A DNA stretch of 64,000 nt from Aquilaria yunnanensis (lineage: Eukaryota; Streptophyta; Magnoliopsida; Malvales; Thymelaeaceae): NCBI GenBank assembly GCA_039654915.1, contig CM077597.1, positions 39,406,001 to 39,470,000 of the forward strand, written 5' to 3'. The stretch's first letter is position 1; each line of letters begins with the position of its first letter. This document shows, in pieces, positions 10,482-23,439 of the stretch. The translations under genes and the position numbers were made by a program. The notes below the pieces were generated by a model. That model was not told the origin of the DNA. It did not search any database and saw only the letters and a list, made by a program, of their open reading frames with translations.

Positions 10482-12967
10482 TGATACCCACTCCGGGGTA
10501 GTCCAGTTATGGTGCCAAAACTGTGCATTTAAACTCCCAGGTTTGGTGTGTCATGTAGGTCATCAGAACAACACCCCTAGTGTACATACTCAAGTGACCC
10601 TCTTGAGCACTATGTAAATACATGCATATTGGTCTAACCATAATACAAATATTTACATTTTTGCACACTATGGCAGCTAAGAAGGAAAACACTAGCAGAA
10701 GTCTTAGTTTCGGCTTCCACACATTAGGCAATCTTGTTAAGTTCTAGTGAGCAGCTACTGCACATGTAACTCCCACTAATAAAATGTATCATTATAGACA
10801 AATAACCACCTGTTTTATTTTCTCCATTATCAATTAGAGACTTATAAAAAACCAAGGAATTTTTTTTTACATCAATAGCCCACCTATGGACCAAGTTATG
10901 GATTTTTTAAATTGGTTACAAAATTCTGACCAAATGAACAGTAACTCAGGTAACTTTGCAACATCATATCCTTGGCTATAGGGCTCTAATTATAGAAATT
11001 GAAAATCTCGGTTAACCTTCTACATGTCCTCAAGGCGTGGTCAAAATTTCACACCAAGATTCATTCTAAAAAGTGAGATATTAAACTTTATGTCCAGAGT
11101 CAAAATTCTGGCAACTTTTGGACCATTTTGCCAATACAATTTTTCCAAACCATGGAAACACTACATTCACAAGGGGAAAGCCCTCAAAGGCTATCCCATA
11201 TATGTACATTACACATAGGAATTAAATTACCTTTCTTTTAATAACTTTATGTGGCCAAAACATAATTTACAAGTAAGCAGCCCATCATTCACAGTTAGGC
11301 AGCTTTGCATCACATCACTTACATAGCCAAAACATTACTCAAATGTTCACATACTTGTCTCATTTTACATACACTACATGTAAATTCATACATGCACTAC
11401 AATTTGGTCTTAACTCTGCTAAATACGAACCCTAGGTTACAGGAAGTCCTGAGACACAATGGACTCCAAAAACAGGATGCTGGACAGCTGCTGCACAACA
11501 CAATAAGTACCACCATTAAAAATACCAAATGTGCTCCTAAAATCACCAAAAATTCCAGATCATAACTAGACATACGTAGGTTCATGTACCTAAAATTTCA
11601 GAATAAAACTCAAACTAAAAAGGTTAGTTTGAAGGTGATCTTTCAGCCGGACCTGAAATGACAGAATTCAGGGGAGCAAGTTTCATTGACAAACTTAGTA
11701 AGGGTAGCACTTGGATTCAATAGGCAATGTAAACATCATTAAAACCTGCATCCAAAGACACTAAAACACAAAAACCACAATTCATATGTACAAGATATAG
11801 CAACCAAATGCAGCAGCCAAACACAAACAACAAACACATGAAATGTGGCAGCAACATATACCATAGGTTACTCCATAAAACACATAATTAACATAACCAA
11901 ATCACTATGGAAGCCCTCCTCAAGCTAATTCTTGGTCTTAGGAGGATTTTAACACTAGTTAGTACTAACTTTGGGCTCTATAAACCCTTATTTCACAGCC
12001 ATCATTGTGCACTTCACACTAGGTCACAAAACCTTCAATAAGTGCACTCCCCTCACTAAGCTTAGTTCATCATGCTCATGGCTCTCTTCCAAACTTAGCC
12101 CTAGCTCCCTGGACGCTTGAAAATACAGAAAACAACCCATGAGAGCAAGACAAACCTTACCAAAGTGGGTAAGCCAAAAATCAAGCTTGATCCTTGAAAT
12201 ATCCAAGAAATAGCTCTAGTTTGCTTCCAATTGCTTCCTTTTGCCTTCAATTTCAATCAATTGCAAGTTTGAAGGTGTGGTGGATATGGAGGAAGTATGG
12301 ATGTGTTCTTGGGCTCAGAGAGGATGAAAATTTGAGAGGTATAAGTGATTTGGCCACTTAAATGGCCTTAAATGAGCTTAAGGACACAAAACACACTTAA
12401 CAAGCTTAACCTTGCTTTATGTCATTTTCTTTCTCACTAATTATGGTTTCTTTGTATTAAAGTCATTGGTACACTTGTGCCCAACATTGTTGACTAATTA
12501 TCAAGTCTTGGCTGCCTCCCCCATGGTGGGATAACCCCACAATTCCACCCTTAGACTTAAGTCAAAAGCTTGAACACCTTAAGGTTTACACTAGGACATG
12601 TATGTCCTTATTGCCTTTAGTGTTCCCTTTGTCCAAACTTGTCTTACATGAGTAATTTGGTCCCCCAATAGTACTTTCATACCATTTATATCCTTCCCAT
12701 AACTCTCCAAGTCTCTTTCTTGAGAGTTTTGCAATTGAGTACCCGAATTTCCAAAACCTTACAAAAAAGTCCATAGGTTGCTTGACAAACAAGCAATCCT
12801 TCAGGATTTTTCTTGGGCGCTAAGTTATCAACTTGGAAGACTTTTAAGGAGGTGTTGATCATGCTTTTCACCCCCCACACTTCAATCACTACGGTGAGAA
12901 TTACACAATATAATGGTTTTTAGCCATTATGACACTTGTAATTCTCCCATTTTGTGAGGTGGTAAAA
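10482..12967 (-). repeat. Solo TGTTACC-family gypsy LTR inside CRM gag
   Basis: About 2.49 kb. Plus-strand ends TGATACCC...GGTGGTAAAA correspond to TGTTACCC...GGTAACA in better copies. The flanks are ACTAT (10477-10481) and GCTAT (12968-12972), a target duplication with one mismatch. No PBS, PPT or internal domain is present, so it is a solo LTR left by LTR-LTR recombination. The strand is given relative to the sense of element 2, which has the same LTR. It is AT-rich and I see no coding sequence in it. Confidence 0.85.
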
Positions 12968-13712
12968 GCTATTGAGTTCACTAATCATGCTCTTGTATGG
13001 TGGAATCAGGTTGTCACTTCTAGGAGAAGGAATGAGTAGGAACCCATCAATGCATGGAGATCCCTCAAAGCCATGATGAGGAGGAGATTCGTGCCTAGTT
13101 ACAACTATAGAGATCAACACCTCAAGCTTCAAAGGCTTGTGCAAGGCAAAACAAGTGTGGATGACTACCATAAGGACGTGGAGATGACCTTGACCCGAGC
13201 CAATATCATTGTAGATGAGGAGGCCACCATTACTAGATTCATCAATGGCATTAATCATGAGATTGCCAACAAGCTGGAGATGGTGCCATATGTCAACATG
13301 AAGGATTTTGCTTCACCATGCCACTAGGGCCAAAAGGATCATCAAAAGGTCTAAGTCATCCAAGATGTCTCGAGGAGGTAATTCCACATGGAGGGGAGCA
13401 TAAACCAAAGAGGCACCAAAACAAAGAGTGGAGGCGACAAAAAGAGGCTTGTCTCGGCCTCAACAAGAGAATCCCAAAACTCCACCTAAAGATGTACGTA
13501 AGGCAAAGGAAATTGAGTGCTTCAAGTGTAGAGGCAAGGGGCACTACATGAGAGATTGTCCCAACAAGAAGGTGATGGTTCTCAAAGATGATAGAGATAT
13601 CACATCCAAGGATGAGGATGCCATGGAGGAGACACCACCTTTGGAGGATGATGAGCAAAACACACTTGAGCCCGAGGTGGGAGACTTTGCATTTGTGGCA
13701 AAGAGGCTCTAA
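12968..13712 (+). pseudogene. CRM gag, 3' part with zinc knuckle
   Basis: Resumes the gag core (EFTNHALVWWNQVV, then RRRFVPSYNYRD) and ends with a classical CX2CX4HX4C zinc knuckle (CFKCRGKGHYMRDC, near 13520-13560). Breaks: an in-frame TAG near 13037, a frameshift near 13308 and a TAA near 13402. The zinc knuckle normally binds the genomic RNA. The region after it is acidic and ends at 13712. Confidence 0.82.
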
Positions 13713-14365
13713 GTGTGCAAGCCAAGGAGGAAGCCAATCAAAGAGAATGCATCTTTCACACTAGGTGCCAAATCAAAGACCATGTGTGTAGCCTCATTGT
13801 TGATGGAGGAAGTTGCACCAATGTAGCAAGTTCAACCATGGTGGAGAAGTTGAAACTTCCTACACAAAAGCACCCACAACCATATAGACTTTAATGGTTG
13901 AATGATGCTGGGGAGGTAAAGGTGGTAAAGCAAGTTTCGGTTAACTTTAAAATTGGTACTTACCATGATCAAGTTCTTTGTGATGTTGTTCCTATGCAAG
14001 CTTATCATAGTTTACTTGGAAGGCTGTGGCAATTTGATAAGAAAGTCACACATGATGGAGAGAAGAACTTGTACTTGTTTGTTCATGAAGGAAGGCCGGT
14101 TACACTTACTCCACTTTCACCACAACAAGTCTTGGAGGATCAAAGGAAACTTCAAAGTAAGGTTGAGAGAAAAGCAAATGAGGGGAAAGTTGAGGGCAAG
14201 AGTGAAGAGGGGAAAGCTGAGAGAACAAATGAGAGATCAAGTGAGAATAGTGAACATAAGGGGATGAAGAGTGGGGAGTTCCCGAGAGAAAAGAATGAGA
14301 GGAAGTTGAGTAGCAAGAAAGAGTGCTATATTGCAAAAATAAGTGATGTGAGGAAAGCCATTTAA
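13713..14365 (+). pseudogene. CRM aspartic protease region
   Basis: Contains the protease active-site motif IVDGGSCTNVAS (near 13795-13830) and downstream VVPMQAYHSLLGR wording typical of the chromoviral protease. From 13898 the frame is the one used by the rest of pol. A TAA at 14363-14365 ends this piece; the DGGS motif itself lies before 13898, beyond at least one stop. A lysine/glutamate-rich linker (about 14150-14320) separates protease and RT. Confidence 0.75.
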
Positions 14366-14377
14366 GCACAAAGACCA

Positions 14378-15364
14378 ATGCATCTTTTAATTTACAAAGA
14401 GTCTTTGCTTGTTATCAATGATCTAACACATCTTCTTAGTGTTTTTGTGTCTTTGTTGATGGACTTTGAAGATGTGTTCCTTGAAGATCCAAGAGGTTTG
14501 CCTCCAATTAGAGGCATTGAGCATCAAATTGACTTAGTCTCGAGTGCACCTATTCTAAATAGGCCAGCTTATAAAACCAATCCTGAGGAGACTAAAGAGA
14601 TTGAAAAGCGAGTAGAGGAGTTGTTGGCCAAAGGTTTTTTGAGGGAGAACATGAGTCCATGTGTCGTGCCTATCCTTTTAGAGCCTAAGGAGGATGGTTA
14701 ATGGCGCATGTGCATGGATTGTAGGCCAGTCAACCAAATCACTGTAAAGTATAGACATCCTATCTCTAGACTTGATGACATGCTTGATGAGCTGTATGGT
14801 TCTACTTTGTTTTCAAAGATTGATTTGAAAAGTGGGTATCATCAAATTCAAATGAAGAAATGGGATGAATGGAAAACTACTTTCAAAACAAAATTTGGAC
14901 TTTATGATTGGTTAGTTATGCCTTTTAGATTAACTAATGCTCCTAGTACTTTCATGAGACTGATGAATCTTGTCTTGCGTGACTTCATTGGTAGGTTTAT
15001 TCTTGTCTACTTTGATGATATCTTAGTATATAGCAAGAACCTAGAAGAGCATGTTGGACACCTTACAGAAGTATTAAGCACTTTAAGAGGTCAAAAGTTG
15101 TATGCTAACTTGAGGAAGTGTTCTTTTTGTGTTGAAAAAGTTGTTTTCGTTTGTTTTGTTGTGAGTTCACATCGAATTGAGGTGGATCAAGATAACGTAG
15201 GAGCCATACAAGAATGGCCAACGCCAACTTCCATAACTGAGGTGAGATCAGTCCATGGGTTAGCTAGCTTCTATATGTGGTTTGTAAGGAATTTTTCTTC
15301 CATTGCTGCACCTCTAACTGAAGTTATGAAGAAGAATGTTGGATTTAAGTCTGTGAAAGCTTAA
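14378..15364 (+). pseudogene. CRM reverse transcriptase
   Basis: RT in order: LPPIRGIEHQIDL, MSPCVVPILLEPKEDG, a TAA at 14699-14701, [46 protein letters not shown] and the catalytic YFDD at 15008-15019. The usual MPFGLTNAP has Gly changed to Arg. The thumb region follows, up to a TAA at 15362-15364. The same frame continues into RNase H. It would copy the element RNA to DNA; the nonsense codons make this copy dead. Confidence 0.88.
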
Positions 15365-15950
15365 GATGAGGCTTTCAGGTTACCTAAGAAAAGGTTGTGT
15401 AATGCACCACTTTTAGCTTTGCTTAACTTTGCTAATACTTTTGAGGTTGAATGTGATGCTTCAGGTATATACATTGGAGCTGTGTTGATACAAAGAGGCT
15501 GACCCATTGTATACTTTAGTGAGAAGTTAAATGGTGCTACCTTGAACTATCCCACTTATGACAAAGAGCTTTATGCTTTGGTAAGGGCTTTAGAGACTTT
15601 GCAACACTATTTGTGGCTGAGAGAGTTTGTTATCCACACTGATCATCAAGCCCTTAAGTTTCTTAATAGGCACGGTACATTGAATAGGAGGCATGCTAAA
15701 TGGGTAGAATTCATTGAGTCATTTCCATATTTTATCAAATACAAGCAAGGTAAGGATAATGTAGTGGCGGATGCACTTTCTAGGAGGTATGCTTTACTTT
15801 CGGCTTTAGATGCTAAAGTGTTGGGTTTTGAGTATTTAAAAGATTTGTATGCTTCTGATGTTGATTTTGGTGAGATTTATGCTAAGTGTTCTAAATTTGC
15901 TTTTGAGAAGTTCTATCAAGTTATTGGGTTTCATTTCAAAGAAAATAGGT
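15365..15950 (+). pseudogene. CRM RNase H
   Basis: Motifs in order: VECDASGIYIGAVLIQ, a TGA at 15500-15502, [28 protein letters not shown] and [10 protein letters not shown]. These are the four parts of a gypsy-type RNase H, with the catalytic Asp, Glu, Asp and Asp in place. It lies in the same frame as RT. There is no second RNase H, unlike in the Retand copies. Confidence 0.85.
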
Positions 15951-17273
15951 TTTGTATTCCCAAGACATCTTTGAGGGAATTGCTCATAAAAGAAGCTCAT
16001 TGTGGGGGACTTATGGGACACTTTGGACAAGCCAAAACCTTGCATACTTTGAAGGAACATTCTCATTGACCGAATATGGTAAAGGATGTAAGGAAGGTAT
16101 TTGATCACTGCATAGCCTATAGGAAGGCCAAGTCCACTCACACTTTACAATGTTTATACACACCGCCTCCTACACCTAGTCATCCATGGGTTGATATTTC
16201 AATGGATTTTATTGTTGGATTGCCTAGGACTAAAGGAAACCAACACTTAATCTTTATTGTAGTTGATAGGTTTTCTAAGATGGCTCAGTTTATTCCATGC
16301 AATAAGACTGATGATGCTATACATGTGGCTAAATTGCTTTTCAAGGAAGTTGTTAGGCTTCATGGGGTTCCAAGAACCATAGTTTTGGATCGGGACACTA
16401 AGTTTCTACGCCACTTTTGGAGGACTATATGGGGAAAGCTTGGCACTAGGCTTTTGCTTTCTACATCTTGCCACCCACAAACTGATGGGCAAACTGAGGA
16501 AACAAATAGGGCCTTAGGTTCTATGCTTAGAGCTATCATTGGTAAGAACTTGAAATCTTGGGAGATTGTTTGCCTTATGTAAGTTTGCGTACAATAGGTT
16601 CATGCATTCTACTACTAGTTTGTCACCTTTTGAGATTGTTTATGATTTTAATCCTTTAACTCCATTAGATCTTTTTCCATTACCTTCTCATGAGGTTGCT
16701 AGTTTGGATGGTAGTAAAAGGGCCAAAAGCATCAAGAGGCTGCATGAGAAGGTTAAGCAACTAATTGAGCACAAAAATCAACAAGTTGCTAAGAAAGCCA
16801 ACGAAGACCGAAGGAGAGTTATCTTTGAGCCTGCAGATTGGGTTCGGTTGCACATGAGAAAGGAAATATTTCCAGCTACAAGAAGGACTAATGTTAATCC
16901 AAGAGGAGATGGTCTATTCCAAGTCATTAAGAAGATCAATGACAATGCATACATGCTAGACTTGCGGGGTGAGTACAATGTTAGTGCTACTTTCAATGTT
17001 TCTAATTTGTCTTTGTTTGAACATGTAGATTTGTGGATGGATCCTACGAAGGAGGGGGGAGTTGATATGATCAAGGAGGGAACACCCAAGGAAGGCAAGG
17101 ACCCATTGAAGGTTTCTAGTAGGCCAATGACAAGGAAGAAAGCTAAAGAGCTCACTAGCGCACTTCAAGCCTTTGTTTCAAGCTTCTTCATGGAGAATGG
17201 ACATGGAACTTCACAAGGAGATACTGAACTTTCAAGCCATCATATGAGGATGATGCCCAAGCTTGGTACTTAG
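15951..17273 (+). pseudogene. CRM integrase with C-terminal tail reaching into the 3' LTR
   Basis: The zinc domain ([10 protein letters not shown]...HCIAY) has lost its last Cys (Tyr instead) and holds a TGA at 16067-16069. The core shows the three acidic residues in [17 protein letters not shown] and [11 protein letters not shown] small deletion near 16570 shifts the frame; the rest (NRFMHSTTSLSPFEIVY to the end at 17273) is read in another frame. The C-terminus carries a SRPMTRKKAKEL motif in place of a chromodomain. The PPT lies inside this frame at 17048-17062, so the last ~70 codons are encoded by the 3' LTR, as reported for CRM elements. Confidence 0.82.
17048..17062 (+). other. PPT of CRM element, inside the pol frame
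   Basis: GAAGGAGGGGGGAGT directly before TGATATG, the likely 3' LTR start. The tract also codes for the KEGGV residues of the integrase tail. Confidence 0.65.
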
Positions 17274-18044
17274 TCTTAGAGTTCCTAGACAACTCACAAG
17301 GCAATGAACCTCAATGCCACCCCTTAGGTGCACGCCTGGAGCAACCTTGAGTGTTTCAAGACCATTTTGCCTCTACAAGCTGGATCTTTGAGCTTTGACT
17401 TTTCAAGAACTCTTTCCAAAATTTAAGAGGAATAATCACTCCATTGGAACTCAAATATTCAAGCTTGGAGCTAAAGATACAAGTGAAAACCCTAAACAGC
17501 CCAAAGTGCACCCGAGAAGAGCATTTGGGGTTTTGGGGGCCAAACTTGTATTTGCATTTTATTTTCAGTAATTTCATGTTTATTTATATTATTTAGGATG
17601 TAAATTAGGCTACAGAATTAATTCAGGTCACTTAGGACAAGTGGCATACACTACATACCTAAAACAAGGTTGAAGGGATGTAGGAGTCCTAGTTTGACTA
17701 GGTTTTCTTGAGTCATTTGTAACTAGGATTCTTAGGTGACTTTGGCTGCAACTTTTTCTAAGTCTCTTACCCTAGTTTAGGTCTATAAATAGGCACATAT
17801 TCTGGATGTAAACACAACTTTCAACTGAAATAATATTGCTACTTTGGAGAGTATTCTCTTTGGTTCTTGGCGGACTACCTTGGTGCACAAGTTTGCTTGT
17901 GTTCTTGGTGTTCTATACATCTCATTTCTAATCACAAGTTGATTAGGGGTGGGGGTTTAAAATCTTGTCTCTTTGATGTCTTGTGGAGCTTGAAAAACAT
18001 CTTGGGTGCATTTCATGGTCTTTATACCATCGGGGTTCGCATCA
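17063..18044 (+). repeat. 3' LTR of CRM element
   Basis: About 982 bp. Start TGAT at 17063 after the PPT; end ATCA at 18041-18044, giving matching inverted ends. The part from 17363 on can be aligned with the visible 5' LTR. The start is inferred from the PPT and inverted ends, since the 5' LTR start is off the window; a later TG at 17352 is possible but lacks a PPT. TATAAATA at 17784-17791. Confidence 0.7.
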
Positions 18045-19765
18045 ATAGTGTGCCCAAAATAGAATTTACAAGTAAGTAGCCCATCATCCACACTTAGCCG
18101 GCTTTGCACAACATCACTTACGCAGCCAAAACATTACTCAATTGTTCACTTACTTGTCTCATTTTACATACACTACATGTAAATGCATACATTCACTACA
18201 CAATGTTCTTAAGTTAGCTAAAGATACACCCTAAGTTATAGGAGTTCCTGAGGCACAATGGACTCAAAAATAGGTTGCTGGACAGCTGTTGCATAACACA
18301 AAAAGTACCACCTTTAAAAATACCAAATGTGCTCCTAAAATCACCAACTTTTCCAAATTACAAATAGACAAATGGAAGTTCATGTACCTGAAATTTCAGA
18401 TCAAAACTCAAACTAAAAATGTTAGTTTGAATGAGATCTTTTTGCTGAACCTGAAATCATAAAATTGAAGGGAGTAGATTTCGTTGAGAAACTTAGTAAG
18501 GGTAACGCTTGGATTCAATAGGCAATGTGACCATCATTAAAACCTGCATCCAAAGACACTAAAACACAAAAAACACAATGCATATATACAAGATATAGCA
18601 ACCAAGTGCAATAGCCATTCACGACCAACAAACACGTGAAATGTAGCAGCAACAATAACTATAGATTAGTCCATAGAACATATAATAAACATCAATAAAT
18701 CACTATGGCAGCCCTCCTCAAGCTAATGCTTGGTCTTAGGATGATTTTAATAGTAGTTAGTACTAACTTTGGGCTCTAGAACCTCATTTCACTGCCATCA
18801 TTGTGCACTTTACAATAGGTCAGAAATCCTTCAATAAGTGCACTCCCCTCACTAACTTGGTTCATCAGGCTCATGGCTCTCTTCCAAGCTTAGCCATAGC
18901 TCCATAGATGTTTGAAAATTGTAGAAAATAGTCCATGAGAGCAATAGAACCCTTACCTTGATAGGTATGCTAAAATTGGAGATTGAACCTAGGTGCACTC
19001 AAGCGATAGCGTCAAATAGCTTCCACTTGCTTCCTTTTGCCTTCAATTTCAATCAAACACAAGTTTGAAGGTGTGATGGCTATGGAGGAAGTGTTGTTGT
19101 GTTCTTCGGCTGGAGGAGGATGAAAATGAGAGAGAGATAAGTGATTTTTCCACTTAAATGGCCTTAAATGAGCTTAAGGGCACAAGACACACTTAGACAA
19201 GCTTAACCTTGCTTTATATCATTTTCCATCTCACTAATTATGGTTTCTTTGTCTTAAACACATCGGTACACATGTGCCCAACATTTTCTACTATTTATCA
19301 AGTCTTGGCAACCTCCCCCATAGTGGGATAACCCCACAATTCCACCCTTAGACTTAGTCAAAAGCTTGAACACCTTAACGTTTACACTGAGACATTTAGG
19401 TCCTTAATGCCTTTAGTCTTTCCTTCATCCAAACTTGTCTTCCATGAGCAATTTGCTCCTACAATAGCTCTTTCATACCATTCATATCCTTTTCATAACT
19501 CTCCAAGTCTTTTTCTTGAAAGTTTTGCAATTAAGTACCCAAATTTCCAAAACCTTACAAAAAAGTCCATAGGTTGCTTGACAAACAAGTAATCTTTAAG
19601 GCTTTTCTGGGGGGCCAAGTTACCAACTTGGAACACTTTTAAGCAGGTGTTGATTATGCCTTTTACCTCCCACACCTTAATCACTATGGTGACAATTACA
19701 CAATATAATGGTTTTTAGGCATTACGACAAACTTGTAATTCTCCCATTTTTATGTGGTGGTAACA
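18045..19765 (-). repeat. TGTTACC-family LTR remnant (right part), host of the CRM insertion
   Basis: Closely follows 10482-12967 and 27159-29626 from their middle to the end GGTGGTAACA (19765). The missing left part should be left of the window, on the other side of the CRM element. AT-rich; no coding sequence seen. Confidence 0.8.
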
Positions 19766-20260
19766 TGAAGATTTCAGGATCTTATGATCTTATGATAACA
19801 TACTTTTATGTTATCTACTCATGTATATGCCACATGCATATTTGTTCATTTGAATTCAACATGGATATAGGCATGCATAACATATTATATAACATATCAA
19901 CATCACATACAAGTTGTGTTAAATAAATCCTAGCATGCTGCTAAGAATATACGAAAATGAAACCTAACATGCTACTAAATCAAGAAAAGATGTGCACCTT
20001 TCTTCTTGGTTATCTTTAGCGAAAAAACTTGAGGGAGAACTTGATCTTAGAGGAGCACCTTGAAGCTTGAAATAGAGATGAACAATCTCTATGTAAATCC
20101 ACCCACAATGCTCTCAAGAAGTGTTTAATATTTCGGCCTCTAAAGGAAATAGGAGGGGAACAATTTTCTCTCAAGAAAATGGAGCAAATGGAGTGCAAAT
20201 TCGTGGTTAAAATGGATGGCCTCTAAAGGCTATTTATAGATGACCAAAAGGCACACCTTT
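19766..20260. other. Unassigned AT-rich stretch, possibly part of another LTR
   Basis: Lies between the TGTTACC LTR end and the 4-kb LTR of element 3. No ORF with recognisable motifs. A TATTTATA-like motif lies near 20231-20238. It is not repeated elsewhere in the window as far as I can see. It may be a fragment of a further retroelement into which element 3 was inserted. Confidence 0.4.
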
Positions 20261-23200
20261 TGTCACACCTCACATAGGCCCTGGCCTGTGAGTCCCCAAC
20301 CTGTCTCACAACCCAACTAAGAACTGGGCATCTAGCCCTCGGCCTAACCAACAGAACTAACCTTAAGTCTTATTTTCTTAAGGTAATGGGCCTGGGAGGT
20401 GGCTCAGGTGGCTTTTAAACCAATCTAGTAATTACTTGCAGCATAGGTAAAGCCCAAACCACTTTCTTGCATAACAAGCAAGGCAATAAATAATGCAACT
20501 TTCAGTGCATACATGGTGTGCAATCAAGTGTGCTACCTATACGGCAACCAAGAAGCCCACAATGTTAGTTTAGGTTTTGAAAACCACAAGATATAATGGA
20601 TGTAGCTATCGGCCAGCAATCGTATATACAATGGAGCACCACAAATCTGATGAGGTCAAGCCAACAATATCATACAAGTGCTAAACCTTGGCCCATAATC
20701 CTCATAGCACAAAACCATACACATAACCATCCATACTCATACATAACTTGGCACACAAGGTTCTCAAAATAACATCACCATCTAGGTATCCAAGACTACA
20801 AATATACACAACCAAAAGTGTAGTCTACCTAGCAAATAACATGGCCAAAATGCCAAGCATCCATAAGTTGTTCATGCCAAGTTATGTACAGACCGAGACC
20901 CAAATCCTAGTGCTCAAACATCACCTTAAGGATCCCATACAAAAGCACACACTGCAACACCAAGCCCGTGGCCATATTCATGGTCATAAAGGTGAAAAGC
21001 AAAACCAGAGCTAAAGTCCAGATATCCATGCTCTCCTAGACAGTTCCCACTCTACAGCCTGCAAGCTTAAACCATAAGTCTCGGCCAACTCACAATAAAA
21101 CTTGCAAATAATACTAAAGTGTCAAGCCGAGCACACATTGGCACATACCTTAGCAACAAAGCAAATAAACACTAAGTGCACACACAAGGCAGCTTAGTAC
21201 TACTCAGGCTGAATATCCTTGCCTGAAAAAAAAATGGAGAATGGGTAGTGAGTTTAACTCACTAGGATTCACTTCATTATACCCAACTCTTAAAGAGTTT
21301 ATTTAGTTAAGCCGAGTGAATACTCGAGGCTTAACCTCCAATTAGTTAGCTCAACCTGCAAAACAAACACAAAGACAAGAAAAGCAGGTGTATCCATATA
21401 CAATAACAATAGTGGGGGTTAACATGCACAAGAAATCACCAAGGCACACAAGTACTCACACACACTTCACATTGTTGCTCTCGGCCATATAAGCCATACA
21501 TGTACTCGTGTGCAATCCTTGCACATAATCTTACCAAAAACATTCCATATGGAGCTCCCAAAATGCCAAGCAAATAGGCCACATTCACTTGCATTTTTAG
21601 TACATGTACTATAGTCAATTAGCTAATCAACATTGCAACCACATATAACCAATAAGCCCATCAAGCAACTAAGATCACATGGCAGATTTTTAACCATCAC
21701 TTAGCCACCTTAACACTTGAACCATGGCATATATTACCAAGCGAACTCAAGTGTAGTGAACCCTACCTCAAGCTCTCGGTCTCCAATAAAACTTCAAGTG
21801 TCCAAGTGCCTTTCAACCTCAATGCCTACCATAATAAGGCATAATCATTAACAACATAACCCATGGATCAAATACCATGATTTCAATGAAAGACATTATC
21901 ACCCAACACTTTGAAGCTCTCGGCCATATAAGCCAAAATACTTAAGCATAAGCTGCCCATTAATTTCACATACCATGAGCCATTATAATCTCCAATAAAC
22001 AACAACCATGGCATTAATGCCAAGTAACCAAGTGAAATATACCTTTTCACTCTAATTCATACTTTCGCCCAAAGCACATATTTTCACATAGTTGTACTAC
22101 TCAACATACCAATTCACTAAATGAGTATCCAAACAACTAGTGAACTCATTCATGGCACAATTACCATGCAAATAGGCAACATTACAAGTAAGCACCAATT
22201 CCACCCTTTCGGCCATAGTACCCATTTCATATACACATGTTCTTTATTCAATCCAATCCAACACATAACTACCAATGCATCATTAAGCATGGTTCATGGC
22301 GTCAATGCCCTGTAAACAAAGGTTGGACATGAGTTACCTACAAACTCACTTTCGGCCAAAGTACCAACTTGCACAATCTTGGTGTCCTTCGTCCAAACAA
22401 CCTATCACAAGGTTAAATGATCATCAACAAGCATCACACATGGATTAATTTCCATGAATTCCAAGGAGAACACCAAGAACACATATTCAACACATTCGGC
22501 CATAGCTAGGTTTTCCACCAAGCATTTCAATTGCTTTAAATCTCCAAGCTTAGCAACAAATGAGCATTCCAAAATCCTTGTTCATGGAAGGAAATACCAT
22601 GGATTCAAGGAAAAACCAAGGTTACCTCAAGAACCCTAGCTCAATTTGCTCGGCCCTTCACCGATTCCTCATGAACAAAGCTTGATTCCAAGCAAGCGCA
22701 AGCCGAATCCACTTCTCCAAGCTTGAATCCGCGCAAAACCTCAAGAACTTGGGATTTAGAAGCAAGATTGTGAAGGAACTCTCAAGGGTGCTCTCGGTTT
22801 AGCAAGGACAAGGGAGCCGAAATGAAGCAAATGACTTAGGCTAGTTTCGGCCGAAAGTCATTGGCTTTAGTTAGCCAAAAATGCTAAGCTCACTTCCATT
22901 TCCTTGCATGGCGCATTAAAGCCCTTAAGCTCACTTGTGCACAAGGCCGCCACTCAATTTGGTATCTACATGTACACTTAAGTCCACACATGGCTCAAAT
23001 TGCCAAGCAAATAAACAACACAAGTACCAATGTGTCATAAGTACTCATGCATAACCGGCCATGTAACTAAAATAAAGACTAGTTAGTTTAACTAGTAACT
23101 AGTGAATAGTACACTAGTGGTAGACAAGATTTTGACTAGTAATCATTGTTGTCTCCCAAATTTGGGCTAGTCTTGCACTAGTCACCCATTAAACTTGCAT

Positions 23201-23439
23201 GGCCGAAATGATCAACTTGAAGTTGATAGTTTTAATTGTACCACTCATCTACGTGTACATTTTGGTCCCCTTTCTCTGTTTTCTGCCAGCTTTCTCATAG
23301 TACATGTTCTATGTGCAATTAAGTTCTGAAAGTCTCCAGTTTTGCACATATGTCACTATACCAGTCTCCAGAGCTTCTCTTACTTCCCTTTCTATTTTCT
23401 CTCATTTTTCCTTGGTTCTCCTTGGCCTAAGCCAAGCAC

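Larger units (their letters stand above)
8526..18044 (+). mobile_element. CRM-type chromovirus (Ty3/gypsy), degenerate, 5' end off window
   Basis: Plus-strand element: truncated 5' LTR, tRNA-Met-type PBS, gag split by a solo LTR, a broken protease-RT-RNase H-integrase frame, and a 3' LTR into which the pol frame extends. The RT and integrase wording and the lack of a classical chromodomain resemble the centromeric CRM/CRR lineage. The two LTRs differ by roughly 9 percent over the stretch I compared by eye, so this is an old insertion. It was inserted in a TGTTACC-type LTR whose right part continues at 18045. Confidence 0.75.

Noticed and set aside
17352..17362. TGTTTCAAGAC as the start of the CRM 3' LTR
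   Set aside because: There is no purine tract in front of it, while 17063 has a PPT and matching TGAT/ATCA ends. It cannot be fully excluded because the 5' LTR start is off the window.
22121..22639. Short ORFs in the 4-kb LTR of element 3 as small genes
   Set aside because: Low-complexity, no motifs, and located in an LTR.
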